Assembly (NCBI RefSeq): GCF_963576545.1
Contig: NW_026870403.1
Span: 54,247-118,246, forward strand
DNA: 64,000 nucleotides
Source: Limanda limanda
Taxonomy: Eukaryota > Chordata > Actinopteri > Pleuronectiformes > Pleuronectidae
Reading direction: 5' to 3'
Numbering within the stretch: the first letter of the stretch is position 1; each line of letters starts with the position of its first letter. Positions 21,262-33,700 of the stretch are shown here, in pieces. The position numbers and the translations under genes were made by a program. The notes under the pieces were generated by a model, which ran no database searches, was not told the DNA's origin, and saw nothing but the letters and a program-made list of their open reading frames with translations.

Positions 21262-24200
21262 GAAAAATTCAAGAATTTAACCTTTTCTTCCAAAAAAAGG
21301 CAGATCTCCCTGTTTCCAGCGCTTTTCTGACACTGGAACTGATATGTGATGAAAAAGTCAAAATGTTAACCATTGCTTCCAAAAAAGGCTTATCTCCCCA
21401 TTTCCAGCTGTTTAGTGACATTTGGGATGATGTGTGATGAAAAATTCAAGAATTTAACCATTTCTTCCAAAAAAGGCAGATCTCCCTGTTTCCAGCGCTT
21501 TTCTGACACTTGGGCTGACATGTGATGAAAAAGTCAGAAATCTTAATCAATGCTTCCAAAAAAGGCTTATCTCCCCGTTTCCAGCTGTTTAGTGACATTT
21601 GGGATGATGTGTGATGAAAAATTCAAGAATTTAACCTTTTCTTCCAAAAAAAGGCAGATCTCCCTGTTTCCAGCGCTTTTCTGACACTGGAACTGATATG
21701 TGATGAAAAAGTCAAAATGTTAACCATTGCTTCCAAAAAAGGCTTATCTCCCCGTTTCCAGCTGTTTAGTGACATTTGGGATGATGTGTGATGAGAAATT
21801 CAAGAATTTAACCATTTCTTCCAAAAAAGGCTTATCTCCCTGTTTCCAGCGCTTTTCTGACACTTGGGCTGACATGTGATGAAAAAGTCAGAAATCTTAA
21901 TCAATGCTTCCAAAAAAGGCTTATCTCCCCGTTTCCAGCTGTTTAGTGACATTTGGGATGATGTGTGATGAAAAATTCAAGAATTTAACCTTTTCTTCCA
22001 AAAAAAGGCAGATCTCCCTGTTTCCAGCGCTTTTCTGACACTGGAGCTGATATGTGATGAAAAAGTCAAAATGTTAACCATTGCTTCCAAAAAAGGCTTA
22101 TCTCCCCATTTCCAGCTGTTTAGTGACATTTGGGATGATGTGTGATGAAAAATTCAAGAATTTAACCTTTTCTTCCGAAAAAAGGCAGATCTCCCTGTTT
22201 CCAGCGCTTTTCTGACACTTGGGCTGATATGTGATGAAAAAGTCAGAAATCTTAATCAATGCTTCCAAAAAAGGCTTATCTCCCCGTTTCCAGCTGTTTA
22301 GTGACATTTGGGATGATGTGTGATGAAAAATTCAAGAATTTAACCTTTTCTTCCAAAAAAAGGCAGATCTCCCTGTTTCCAGCGCTTTTCTGACACTGGA
22401 GCTGATATGTGATGAAAAAGTCAAAATGTTAACCATTGCTTCCAAAAAAGGCTTATCTCCCCATTTCCAGCTGTTTAGTGACATTTGGGATGATGTGTGA
22501 TGAAAAATTCAAGAATTTAACCTTTTCTTCCAAAAAAAGGCAGATCTCCCTGTTTCCAGCGCTTTTCTGACACTTGGGCTGACATGTGATGAAAAAGTCA
22601 GAAATCTTAATCAATGCTTCCAAAAAAGGCTTATCTCCCCGTTTCCAGCTGTTTGGTGACATTTGGGATGATGTGTGATGAAAAATTCAAGAATTTAACC
22701 TTTTCTTCCAAAAAAAGGCAGATCTCCCTGTTTCCAGCGCTTTTCTGACACTTGGGCTGATATGTGATGAAAAAGTCAGAAATCTTAATCAATGCTTCCA
22801 AAAAAGGCTTATCTCCCCGTTTCCAGCTGTTTAGTGACATTTGGGATGATGTGTGATGAAAAATTCAAGAATTTAACCATTTCTTCCAAAAAAGGCTTAT
22901 CTCCCTGTTTCCAGCGCTTTTCTGACACTTGGGCTGACATGTGATGAAAAAGTCAGAAATCTTAATCAATGCTTCCAAAAAAGGCTTATCTCCCCGTTTC
23001 CAGCTGTTTAGTGACATTTGGGATGATGTGTGATGAAAAATTCAAGAATTTAACCATTTCTTCCAAAAAAGGCTTATCTCCCTGTTTCCAGCGCTTTTCT
23101 GACACTTGGGCTGACATGTGATGAAAAAGTCAGAAATCTTAATCAATGCTTCCAAAAAAGGCTTATCTCCCCGTTTCCAGCTGTTTAGTGACATTTGGGA
23201 TGATGTGTGATGAAAAATTCAAGAATTTAACCTTTTCTTCCAAAAAAAGGCAGATCTCCCTGTTTCCAGCGCTTTTCTGACACTGGAGCTGATATGTGAT
23301 GAAAAAGTCAAAATGTTAACCATTGCTTCCAAAAAAGGCTTATCTCCCCGTTTCCAGCTGTTTAGTGACATTTGGGATGATGTGTGATGAAAAATTCAAG
23401 AATTTAACCTTTTCTTCCAAAAAAAGGCAGATCTCCCTGTTTCCAGCGCTTTTCTGACACTTGGGCTGACATGTGATGAAAAAGTCAGAAATCTTAATCA
23501 ATGCTTCCAAAAAAGGCTTATCTCCCCGTTTCCAGCTGTTTGGTGACATTTGGGATGATGTGTGATGAAAAATTCAAGAATTTAACCTTTTCTTCCAAAA
23601 AAAGGCAGATCTCCCTGTTTCCAGCGCTTTTCTGACACTTGGGCTGATATGTGATGAAAAAGTCAGAAATCTTAATCAATGCTTCCAAAAAAGGCTTATC
23701 TCCCCGTTTCCAGCTGTTTAGTGATATTTGGGATGATGTGTGATGAAAAATTCAAGAATTTAACCTTTTCTTCCAAAAAAAGGCAGATCTCCCTGTTTCC
23801 AGCGCTTTTCTGACACTGGAGCTGATATGTGATGAAAAAGTCAAAATGTTAACCATTGCTTCCAAAAAAGGCTTATCTCCCCATTTCCAGCTGTTTAGTG
23901 ACATTTGGGATGATGTGTGATGAAAAATTCAAGAATTTAACCTTTTCTTCCAAAAAAAGGCAGATCTCCCTGTTTCCAGCGCTTTTCTGACACTTGGGCT
24001 GACATGTGATGAAAAAGTCAGAAATCTTAATCAATGCTTCCAAAAAAGGCTTATCTCCCCGTTTCCAGCTGTTTGGTGACATTTGGGATGATGTGTGATG
24101 AAAAATTCAAGAATTTAACCTTTTCTTCCAAAAAAAGGCAGATCTCCCTGTTTCCAGCGCTTTTCTGACACTTGGGCTGATATGTGATGAAAAAGTCAGA

Positions 24201-27200
24201 AATCTTAATCAATGCTTCCAAAAAAGGCTTATCTCCCCGTTTCCAGCTGTTTAGTGACATTTGGGATGATGTGTGATGAAAAATTCAAGAATTTAACCAT
24301 TTCTTCCAAAAAAGGCTTATCTCCCTGTTTCCAGCGCTTTTCTGACACTTGGGCTGACATGTGATGAAAAAGTCAGAAATCTTAATCAATGCTTCCAAAA
24401 AAGGCTTATCTCCCCGTTTCCAGCTGTTTAGTGACATTTGGGATGATGTGTGATGAAAAATTCAAGAATTTAACCATTTCTTCCAAAAAAGGCTTATCTC
24501 CCTGTTTCCAGCGCTTTTCTGACACTTGGGCTGACATGTGATGAAAAAGTCAGAAATCTTAATCAATGCTTCCAAAAAAGGCTTATCTCCCCGTTTCCAG
24601 CTGTTTAGTGACATTTGGGATGATGTGTGATGAAAAATTCAAGAATTTAACCTTTTCTTCCAAAAAAAGGCAGATCTCCCTGTTTCCAGCGCTTTTCTGA
24701 CACTGGAGCTGATATGTGATGAAAAAGTCAAAATGTTAACCATTGCTTCCAAAAAAGGCTTATCTCCCCGTTTCCAGCTGTTTAGTGACATTTGGGATGA
24801 TGTGTGATGAAAAATTAAAGAATTTAACCATTTCTTCCAAAAAAGGCTTATCTCCCTGTTTCCAGCGCTTTTCTGACACTTGGGCTGACATGTGATGAAA
24901 AAGTCAGAAATCTTAATCAATGCTTCCAAAAAAGGCTTATCTCCCCGTTTCCAGCTGTTTAGTGACATTTGGGATGATGTGTGATGAAAAATTCAAGAAT
25001 TTAACCATTTCTTCCAAAAAAGGCTTATCTCCCTGTTTCCAGCGCTTTTCTGACACTTGGGCTGACATGTGATGAAAAAGTCAGAAATCTTAATCAATGC
25101 TTCCAAAAAAGGCTTATCTCCCCGTTTCCAGCTGTTTAGTGACATTTGGGATGATGTGTGATGAAAAATTCAAGAATTTAACCTTTTCTTCCAAAAAAAG
25201 GCAGATCTCCCTGTTTCCAGCGCTTTTCTGACACTGGAACTGATATGTGATGAAAAAGTCAAAATGTTAACCATTGCTTCCAAAAAAGGCTTATCTCCCC
25301 ATTTCCAGCTGTTTAGTGACATTTGGGATGATGTGTGATGAAAAATTCAAGAATTTAACCATTTCTTCCAAAAAAGGCAGATCTCCCTGTTTCCAGCGCT
25401 TTTCTGACACTTGGGCTGACATGTGATGAAAAAGTCAGAAATCTTAATCAATGCTTCCAAAAAAGGCTTATCTCCCCGTTTCCAGCTGTTTAGTGACATT
25501 TGGGATGATGTGTGATGAAAAATTCAAGAATTTAACCTTTTCTTCCAAAAAAAGGCAGATCTCCCTGTTTCCAGCGCTTTTCTGACACTGGAGCTGATAT
25601 GTGATGAAAAAGTCAAAATGTTAACCATTGCTTCCAAAAAAGGCTTATCTCCCCATTTCCAGCTGTTTAGTGACATTTGGGATGATGTGTGATGAAAAAT
25701 TCAAGAATTTAACCTTTTCTTCCGAAAAAAGGCAGATCTCCCTGTTTCCAGCGCTTTTCTGACACTTGGGCTGATATGTGATGAAAAAGTCAGAAATCTT
25801 AATCAATGCTTCCAAAAAAGGCTTATCTCCCCGTTTCCAGCTGTTTAGTGACATTTGGGATGATGTGTGATGAAAAATTCAAGAATTTAACCATTTCTTC
25901 CAAAAAAGGCTTATCTCCCTGTTTCCAGCGCTTTTCTGACACTTGGGCTGACATGTGATGAAAAAGTCAGAAATCTTAATCAATGCTTCCAAAAAAGGCT
26001 TATCTCCCCGTTTCCAGCTGTTTAGTGACATTTGGGATGATGTGTGATGAAAAATTCAAGAATTTAACCTTTTCTTCCAAAAAAAGGCAGATCTCCCTGT
26101 TTCCAGCGCTTTTCTGACACTGGAGCTGATATGTGATGAAAAAGTCAAAATGTTAACCATTGCTTCCAAAAAAGGCTTATCTCCCCGTTTCCAGCTGTTT
26201 AGTGACATTTGGGATGATGTGTGATGAAAAATTCAAGAATTTAACCATTTCTTCCAAAAAAGGCTTATCTCCCTGTTTCCAGCGCTTTTCTGACACTTGG
26301 GCTGACATGTGATGAAAAAGTCAGAAATCTTAATCAATGCTTCCAAAAAAGGCTTATCTCCCCGTTTCCAGCTGTTTAGTGACATTTGGGATGATGTGTG
26401 ATGAAAAATTCAAGAATTTAACCATTTCTTCCAAAAAAGGCTTATCTCCCTGTTTCCAGCGCTTTTCTGACACTTGGGCTGACATGTGATGAAAAAGTCA
26501 GAAATCTTAATCAATGCTTCCAAAAAAGGCTTATCTCCCCGTTTCCAGCTGTTTAGTGACATTTGGGATGATGTGTGATGAAAAATTCCAGAATTTAACC
26601 ATTTCTTCCAAAAAAGGCTTATCTCCCTGTTTCCAGCGCTTTTCTGACACTTGGGCTGACATGTGATGAAAAAGTCAGATATCTTAATCAATGCTTCCAA
26701 AAAAGGCTTATCTCCCCGTTTCCAGCTGTTTAGTGACATTTGGGATGATGTGTGATGAAAAATTCAAGAATTTAACCTTTTCTTCCAAAAAAAGGGAGAT
26801 CTCCCTGTTTCCAGCGCTTTTCTGACACTTGGGCTGATATGTGATGAAAAAGTCAGAAATCTTAATCAATAATTCCAAAAAAGGCTTATCTCCCGTTTCC
26901 AGCTGTTTAGTGACATTTGGGATGATGTGTGATGAAAAATTCAAGAATTTAACCATTTCTTCCAAAAAAGGCTTATCTACCTGTTTCCAGCGCTTTTCTG
27001 ACACTTGGGCTGACATGTGATGAAAAAGTCAGAAATCTTAATCAATGCTTCCAAAAAAGGCTTATCTCCCCGTTTCCAGCTGTTTAGTCACATTTGGGAT
27101 GATGTGTGATGAAAAATTCAAGAATTTAACCATTTCTTCCAAAAAAGGCTTATCTCCCTGTTTCCAGCGCTTTTCTGACACTTGGGCTGACATGTGATCA

Positions 27201-29585
27201 AAAAGTCAGAAATCTTAATCAATGCTTCCAAAAAAGGCTTATCTCCCCGTTTCCAGCTGTTTAGTGACATTTGGGATGATGTGTGATGAAAAATTCAAGA
27301 ATTTAACCATTTCTTCCAAAAAAGGCTTATCTCCCTGTTTCCAGCGCTTTTCTGACACTTGGGCTGACATGTGATGAAAAAGTCAGAAATCTTAATCAAT
27401 GCTTCCAAAAAAGGCTTATCTCCCCGTTTCCAGCTGTTTAGTGACATTTGGGATGAAATGTGATGAAAAATTCAAGAATTTAACCATTTCTTCCAAAAAA
27501 GGCTTATCTCCCTGTTTCCAGCGCTTTTCTGACACTTGGGCTGACATGTTATGAAAAAGTCAGAAATCTTAATCAATGCTTCCAAAAAAGGCTTATCTCC
27601 CCGTTTCCAGCTGTTTAGTGACATTTGGGATGATGTGTGATGAAAAATTCAAGAATTTAACCATTTCTTCCAAAAAAGGCTTATCTCCCTGTTTCCAGCG
27701 CTTTTCTGACACTTGGGCTGACATGTGATGAAAAAGTCAGAAATCTTAATCAATGCTTCCAAAAAAGGCTTATCTCCCCGTTTCCAGCTGTTTAGTGACA
27801 TTTGGGATGATGTGTGATGAAAAATTCAAGAATTTAACCATTTCTTCCAAAAAAGGCTTATCTCCCTGTTTCCAGCGCTTTTCTGACACTTGGGCTGACA
27901 TGTGATGAAAAAGTCAGAAATCTTAATCAATGCTTCCAAAAAAGGCTTATCTCCCCGTTTCCAGCTGTTTAGTGACATTTGGGATGATGTGTGATGAAAA
28001 ATTCAAGAATTTAACCTTTTCTTCCAAAAAAAGGCAGATCTCCCTGTTTCCAGCGCTTTTCTGACACTGGAGCTGATATGTGATGAAAAAGTCAAAATGT
28101 TAACCATTGCTTCCAAAAAAGGCTTATCTCCCCGTTTCCAGCTGTTTAGTGACATTTGGGATGATGTGTGATGAAAAATTCAAGAATTTAACCATTTCTT
28201 CCAAAAAAGGCTTATCTCCCTGTTTCCAGCGCTTTTCTGACACTTGGGCTGACATGTGATGAAAAAGTCAGAAATCTTAATCAATGCTTCCAAAAAAGGC
28301 TTATCTCCCCGTTTCCAGCTGTTTAGTGACATTTGGGATGATGTGTGATGAAAAATTCAAGAATTTAACCATTTCTTCCAAAAAAGGCTTATCTCCCTGT
28401 TTCCAGCGCTTTTCTGACACTTGGGCTGACATGTGATGAAAAAGTCAGAAATCTTAATCAATGCTTCCAAAAAAGGCTTATCTCCCCGTTTCCAGCTGTT
28501 TAGTGACATTTGGGATGATGTGTGATGAAAAATTCAAGAATTTAACCTTTTCTTCCAAAAAAAGGCAGATCTCCCTGTTTCCAGCGCTTTTCTGACACTG
28601 GAACTGATATGTGATGAAAAAGTCAAAATGTTAACCATTGCTTCCAAAAAAGGCTTATCTCCCCATTTCCAGCTGTTTAGTGACATTTGGGATGATGTGT
28701 GATGAAAAATTCAAGAATTTAACCATTTCTTCCAAAAAAGGCAGATCTCCCTGTTTCCAGCGCTTTTCTGACACTTGGGCTGACATGTGATGAAAAAGTC
28801 AGAAATCTTAATCAATGCTTCCAAAAAAGGCTTATCTCCCCGTTTCCAGCTGTTTAGTGACATTTGGGATGATGTGTGATGAAAAATTCAAGAATTTAAC
28901 CTTTTCTTCCAAAAAAAGGCAGATCTCCCTGTTTCCAGCGCTTTTCTGACACTGGAACTGATATGTGATGAAAAAGTCAAAATGTTAACCATTGCTTCCA
29001 AAAAAGGCTTATCTCCCCGTTTCCAGCTGTTTAGTGACATTTGGGATGATGTGTGATGAGAAATTCAAGAATTTAACCATTTCTTCCAAAAAAGGCTTAT
29101 CTCCCTGTTTCCAGCGCTTTTCTGACACTTGGGCTGACATGTGATGAAAAAGTCAGAAATCTTAATCAATGCTTCCAAAAAAGGCTTATCTCCCCGTTTC
29201 CAGCTGTTTAGTGACATTTGGGATGATGTGTGATGAAAAATTCAAGAATTTAACCTTTTCTTCCAAAAAAAGGCAGATCTCCCTGTTTCCAGCGCTTTTC
29301 TGACACTGGAGCTGATATGTGATGAAAAAGTCAAAATGTTAACCATTGCTTCCAAAAAAGGCTTATCTCCCCATTTCCAGCTGTTTAGTGACATTTGGGA
29401 TGATGTGTGATGAAAAATTCAAGAATTTAACCTTTTCTTCCGAAAAAAGGCAGATCTCCCTGTTTCCAGCGCTTTTCTGACACTTGGGCTGATATGTGAT
29501 GAAAAAGTCAGAAATCTTAATCAATGCTTCCAAAAAAGGCTTATCTCCCCGTTTCCAGCTGTTTAGTGACATTTGGGATGATGTG
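21262..29585. repeat. Duplication with 7265-bp shift (21.3-22.3 kb and 28.5-29.6 kb)
   Basis: About 21262-22320 matches about 28527-29585: A2T with ggcag B, a tggaactg tail, A2 followed by the private gatgagaaattc (about 21791 and 29056), then A2T with a cttccgaaaaaag B. The shift is 41 dimers. The intervening sequence is satellite of other haplotypes. Confidence 0.7.
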
Positions 29586-30748
29586 TGATGAAAAATTCAA
29601 GAATTTAACCATTTCTTCCAAAAAAGGCTTATCTCCCTGTTTCCAGCGCTTTTCTGACACTTGGGCTGACATGTGATGAAAAAGTCAGAAATCTTAATCA
29701 ATGCTTCCAAAAAAGGCTTATCTCCCCGTTTCCAGCTGTTTAGTGACATTTGGGATGATGTGTGATGAAAAATTCAAGAATTTAACCTTTTCTTCCAAAA
29801 AAAGGCAGATCTCCCTGTTTCCAGCGCTTTTCTGACACTGGAGCTGATATGTGATGAAAAAGTCAAAATGTTAACCATTGCTTCCAAAAAAGGCTTATCT
29901 CCCCGTTTCCAGCTGTTTAGTGACATTTGGGATGATGTGTGATGAAAAATTCAAGAATTTAACCTTTTCTTCCAAAAAAAGGGAGATCTCCCTGTTTCCA
30001 GCGCTTTTCTGACACTTGGGCTGATATGTGATGAAAAAGTCAGAAATCTTAATCAATAATTCCAAAAAAGGCTTATCTCCCCGTTTCCAGCTGTTTAGTG
30101 ACATTTGGGATGATGTGTGATGAAAAATTCAAGAATTTAACCATTTCTTCCAAAAAAGGCTTATCTACCTGTTTCCAGCGCTTTTCTGACACTTGGGCTG
30201 ACATGTGATGAAAAAGTCAGAAATCTTAATCAATGCTTCCAAAAAAGGCTTATCTCCCCGTTTCCAGCTGTTTAGTCACATTTGGGATGATGTGTGATGA
30301 AAAATTCAAGAATTTAACCATTTCTTCCAAAAAAGGCTTATCTCCCTGTTTCCAGCGCTTTTCTGACACTTGGGCTGACATGTGATCAAAAAGTCAGAAA
30401 TCTTAATCAATGCTTCCAAAAAAGGCTTATCTCCCCGTTTCCAGCTGTTTAGTGACATTTGGGATGATGTGTGATGAAAAATTCAAGAATTTAACCATTT
30501 CTTCCAAAAAAGGCTTATCTCCCTGTTTCCAGCGCTTTTCTGACACTTGGGCTGACATGTGATGAAAAAGTCAGAAATCTTAATCAATGCTTCCAAAAAA
30601 GGCTTATCTCCCCGTTTCCAGCTGTTTAGTGACATTTGGGATGAAATGTGATGAAAAATTCAAGAATTTAACCATTTCTTCCAAAAAAGGCTTATCTCCC
30701 TGTTTCCAGCGCTTTTCTGACACTTGGGCTGACATGTGATGAAAAAGT
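26741..30748. repeat. Block 6: 3188-bp-spaced copies with tctacctg and tagtcacat markers
   Basis: About 26.75-27.56 kb matches about 29.94-30.75 kb at a 3188-bp shift (18 dimers), sharing gggag B3, A3, tctacctg (26976 and about 30165), tagtcacat (27089 and 30277), gatc junction and gatgaaatg. Differences in the first copy are a one-base deletion giving tctcccgttt near 26893 and gacatgttatg near 27550. Only satellite is present. Confidence 0.75.
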
Positions 30749-33700
30749 CAGAAATCTTAATCAATGCTTCCAAAAAAGGCTTATCTCCCCGTTTCCAGCT
30801 GTTTAGTGACATTTGGGATGATGTGTGATGAAAAATTCAAGAATTTAACCTTTTCTTCCAAAAAAAGGCTTATCTCCCTGTTTCCAGCGCTTTTCTGACA
30901 CTGGAACTGATATGTGATGAAAAAGTCAAAATGTTAACCATTGCTTCCAAAAAAGGCTTATCTCCCCGTTTCCAGCTGTTTAGTGACATTTGGGATGATG
31001 TGTGATGAAAAATTCAAGAATTTAACCTTTTCTTCCAAAAAAAGGGAGATCTCCCTGTTTCCAGCGCTTTTCTGACACTTGGGCTGACATGTGATGAAAA
31101 AGTCAGAAATCTTAATCAATGCTTCCAAAAAAGGCTTATCTCCCCGTTTCCAGCTGTTTAGTGACATTTGGGATGATGTGTGATGAAAAATTCAAGAATT
31201 TAACCATTTCTTCCAAAAAAGGCTTATCTCCCTGTTTCCAGCGCTTTTCTGACACTTGGGCTGACATGTGATGAAAAAGTCAGAAATCTTAATCAATGCT
31301 TCCAAAAAAGGCTTATCTCCCCGTTTCCAGCTGTTTAGTGACATTTGGGATGATGTGTGATGAAAAATTCAAGAATTTAACCATTTCTTCCAAAAAAGGC
31401 TTATCTCCCTGTTTCCAGCGCTTTTCTGACACTTGGGCTGACATGTGATGAAAAAGTCAGAAATCTTAATCAATGCTTCCAAAAAAGGCTTATCTCCCCG
31501 TTTCCAGCTGTTTAGTGACATTTGGGATGATGTGTGATGAAAAATTCAAGAATTTAACCTTTTCTTCCAAAAAAAGGGAGATCTCCCTGTTTCCAGCGCT
31601 TTTCTGACACTTGGGCTGATATGTGATGAAAAAGTCAGAAATCTTAATCAATAATTCCAAAAAAGGCTTATCTCCCCGTTTCCAGCTGTTTAGTGACATT
31701 TGGGATGATGTGTGATGAAAAATTCAAGAATTTAACCATTTCTTCCAAAAAAGGCTTATCTACCTGTTTCCAGCGCTTTTCTGACACTTGGGCTGACATG
31801 TGATGAAAAAGTCAGAAATCTTAATCAATGCTTCCAAAAAAGGCTTATCTCCCCGTTTCCAGCTGTTTAGTCACATTTGGGATGATGTGTGATGAAAAAT
31901 TCAAGAATTTAACCATTTCTTCCAAAAAAGGCTTATCTCCCTGTTTCCAGCGCTTTTCTGACACTTGGGCTGACATGTGATCAAAAAGTCAGAAATCTTA
32001 ATCAATGCTTCCAAAAAAGGCTTATCTCCCCGTTTCCAGCTGTTTAGTGACATTTGGGATGATGTGTGATGAAAAATTCAAGAATTTAACCTTTTCTTCC
32101 AAAAAAAGGCTTATCTCCCTGTTTCCAGCGCTTTTCTGACACTGGAACTGATATGTGATGAAAAAGTCAAAATGTTAACCATTGCTTCCAAAAAAGGCTT
32201 ATCTCCCCGTTTCCAGCTGTTTAGTGACATTTGGGATGATGTGTGATGAAAAATTCAAGAATTTAACCTTTTCTTCCAAAAAAAGGGAGATCTCCCTGTT
32301 TCCAGCGCTTTTCTGACACTTGGGCTGACATGTGATGAAAAAGTCAGATATCTTAATCAATGCTTCCAAAAAAGGCTTATCTCCCCGTTTCCAGCTGTTT
32401 AGTGACATTTGGGATGATGTGTGATGAAAAATTCAAGAATTTAACCATTTCTTCCAAAAAAGGCTTATCTCCCTGTTTCCAGCGCTTTTCTGACACTTGG
32501 GCTGACATGTGATGAAAAACTCAGAAATCTTAATCAATGCTTCCAAAAAAGGCTTATCTCCCCGTTTCCAGCTGTTTAGTGACATTTGGGATGATGTGTG
32601 ATGAAAAATTCAAGAATTTAACCATTTCTTCCAAAAAAGGCTTATCTCCCTGTTTCCAGCGCTTTTCTGACACTTGGGCTGACATGTGATGAAAAAGTCA
32701 GAAATCTTAATCAATGCTTCCAAAAAAGGCTTATCTCCCCGTTTCCAGCTGTTTAGTGACATTTGGGATGATGTGTGATGAAAAATTCAAGAATTTAACC
32801 ATTTCTTCCAAAAAAGGCTTATCTCCCTGTTTCCAGCGCTTTTCTGACACTTGGGCTGACATGTGATGAAAAAGTCAGAAATCTTAATCAATGCTTCCAA
32901 AAAAGGCTTATCTCCCCGTTTCCAGCTGTTTAGTGACATTTGGGATGATGTGTGATGAAAAATTCAAGAATTTAACCTTTTCTTCCAAAAAAGGCAGATC
33001 TCCCTGTTTCCAGCGCTTTTCTGACACTGGAGCTAATATGTGATGAAAAAGTCAAAATGTTAACCATTGCTTCCAAAAAAGGCTTATCTCCCCATTTCCA
33101 GCTGTTTAGTGACATTTGGGATGATGTGTGATGAAAAATTCAAGAATTTAACCATTTCTTCCAAAAAAGGCAGATCTCCCTGTTTCCAGCGCTTTTCTGA
33201 CACTTGGGCTGACATGTGATGAAAAAGTCAGAAATCTTAATCAATGCTTCCAAAAAAGGCTTATCTCCCCGTTTCCAGCTGTTTAGTGACATTTGGGATG
33301 ATGTGTGATGAAAAATTCAAGAATTTAACCTTTTCTTCCAAAAAAAGGCAGATCTCCCTGTTTCCAGCGCTTTTCTGACACTGGAACTGATATGTGATGA
33401 AAAAGTCAAAATGTTAACCATTGCTTCCAAAAAAGGCTTATCTCCCCGTTTCCAGCTGTTTAGTGACATTTGGGATGATGTGTGATGAGAAATTCAAGAA
33501 TTTAACCATTTCTTCCAAAAAAGGCTTATCTCCCTGTTTCCAGCGCTTTTCTGACACTTGGGCTGACATGTGATGAAAAAGTCAGAAATCTTAATCAATG
33601 CTTCCAAAAAAGGCTTATCTCCCCGTTTCCAGCTGTTTAGTGACATTTGGGATGATGTGTGATGAAAAATTCAAGAATTTAACCATTTCTTCCAAAAAAG

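Larger units (their letters stand above)
18779..26740. repeat. Block 5: region rich in tttggtgac and gtgatattt variants
   Basis: This block is defined by A monomers with tttggtgac (about 19729, 20262, 22652, 23541, 24073) and with tttagtgatattt (about 19380, 19911, 23723). About 19.39-21.0 kb matches about 23.20-24.81 kb at a 3812-bp shift, which is 21.5 dimers because the chimeric monomer at 21173 lies between. A further 2392-bp shift relates the 20.0 and 22.4 kb cassettes. A singleton gatgacaaattc occurs at about 20110. No A2R monomer is present, only a partial one near 24.7 kb. Only satellite is present. Confidence 0.75.
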
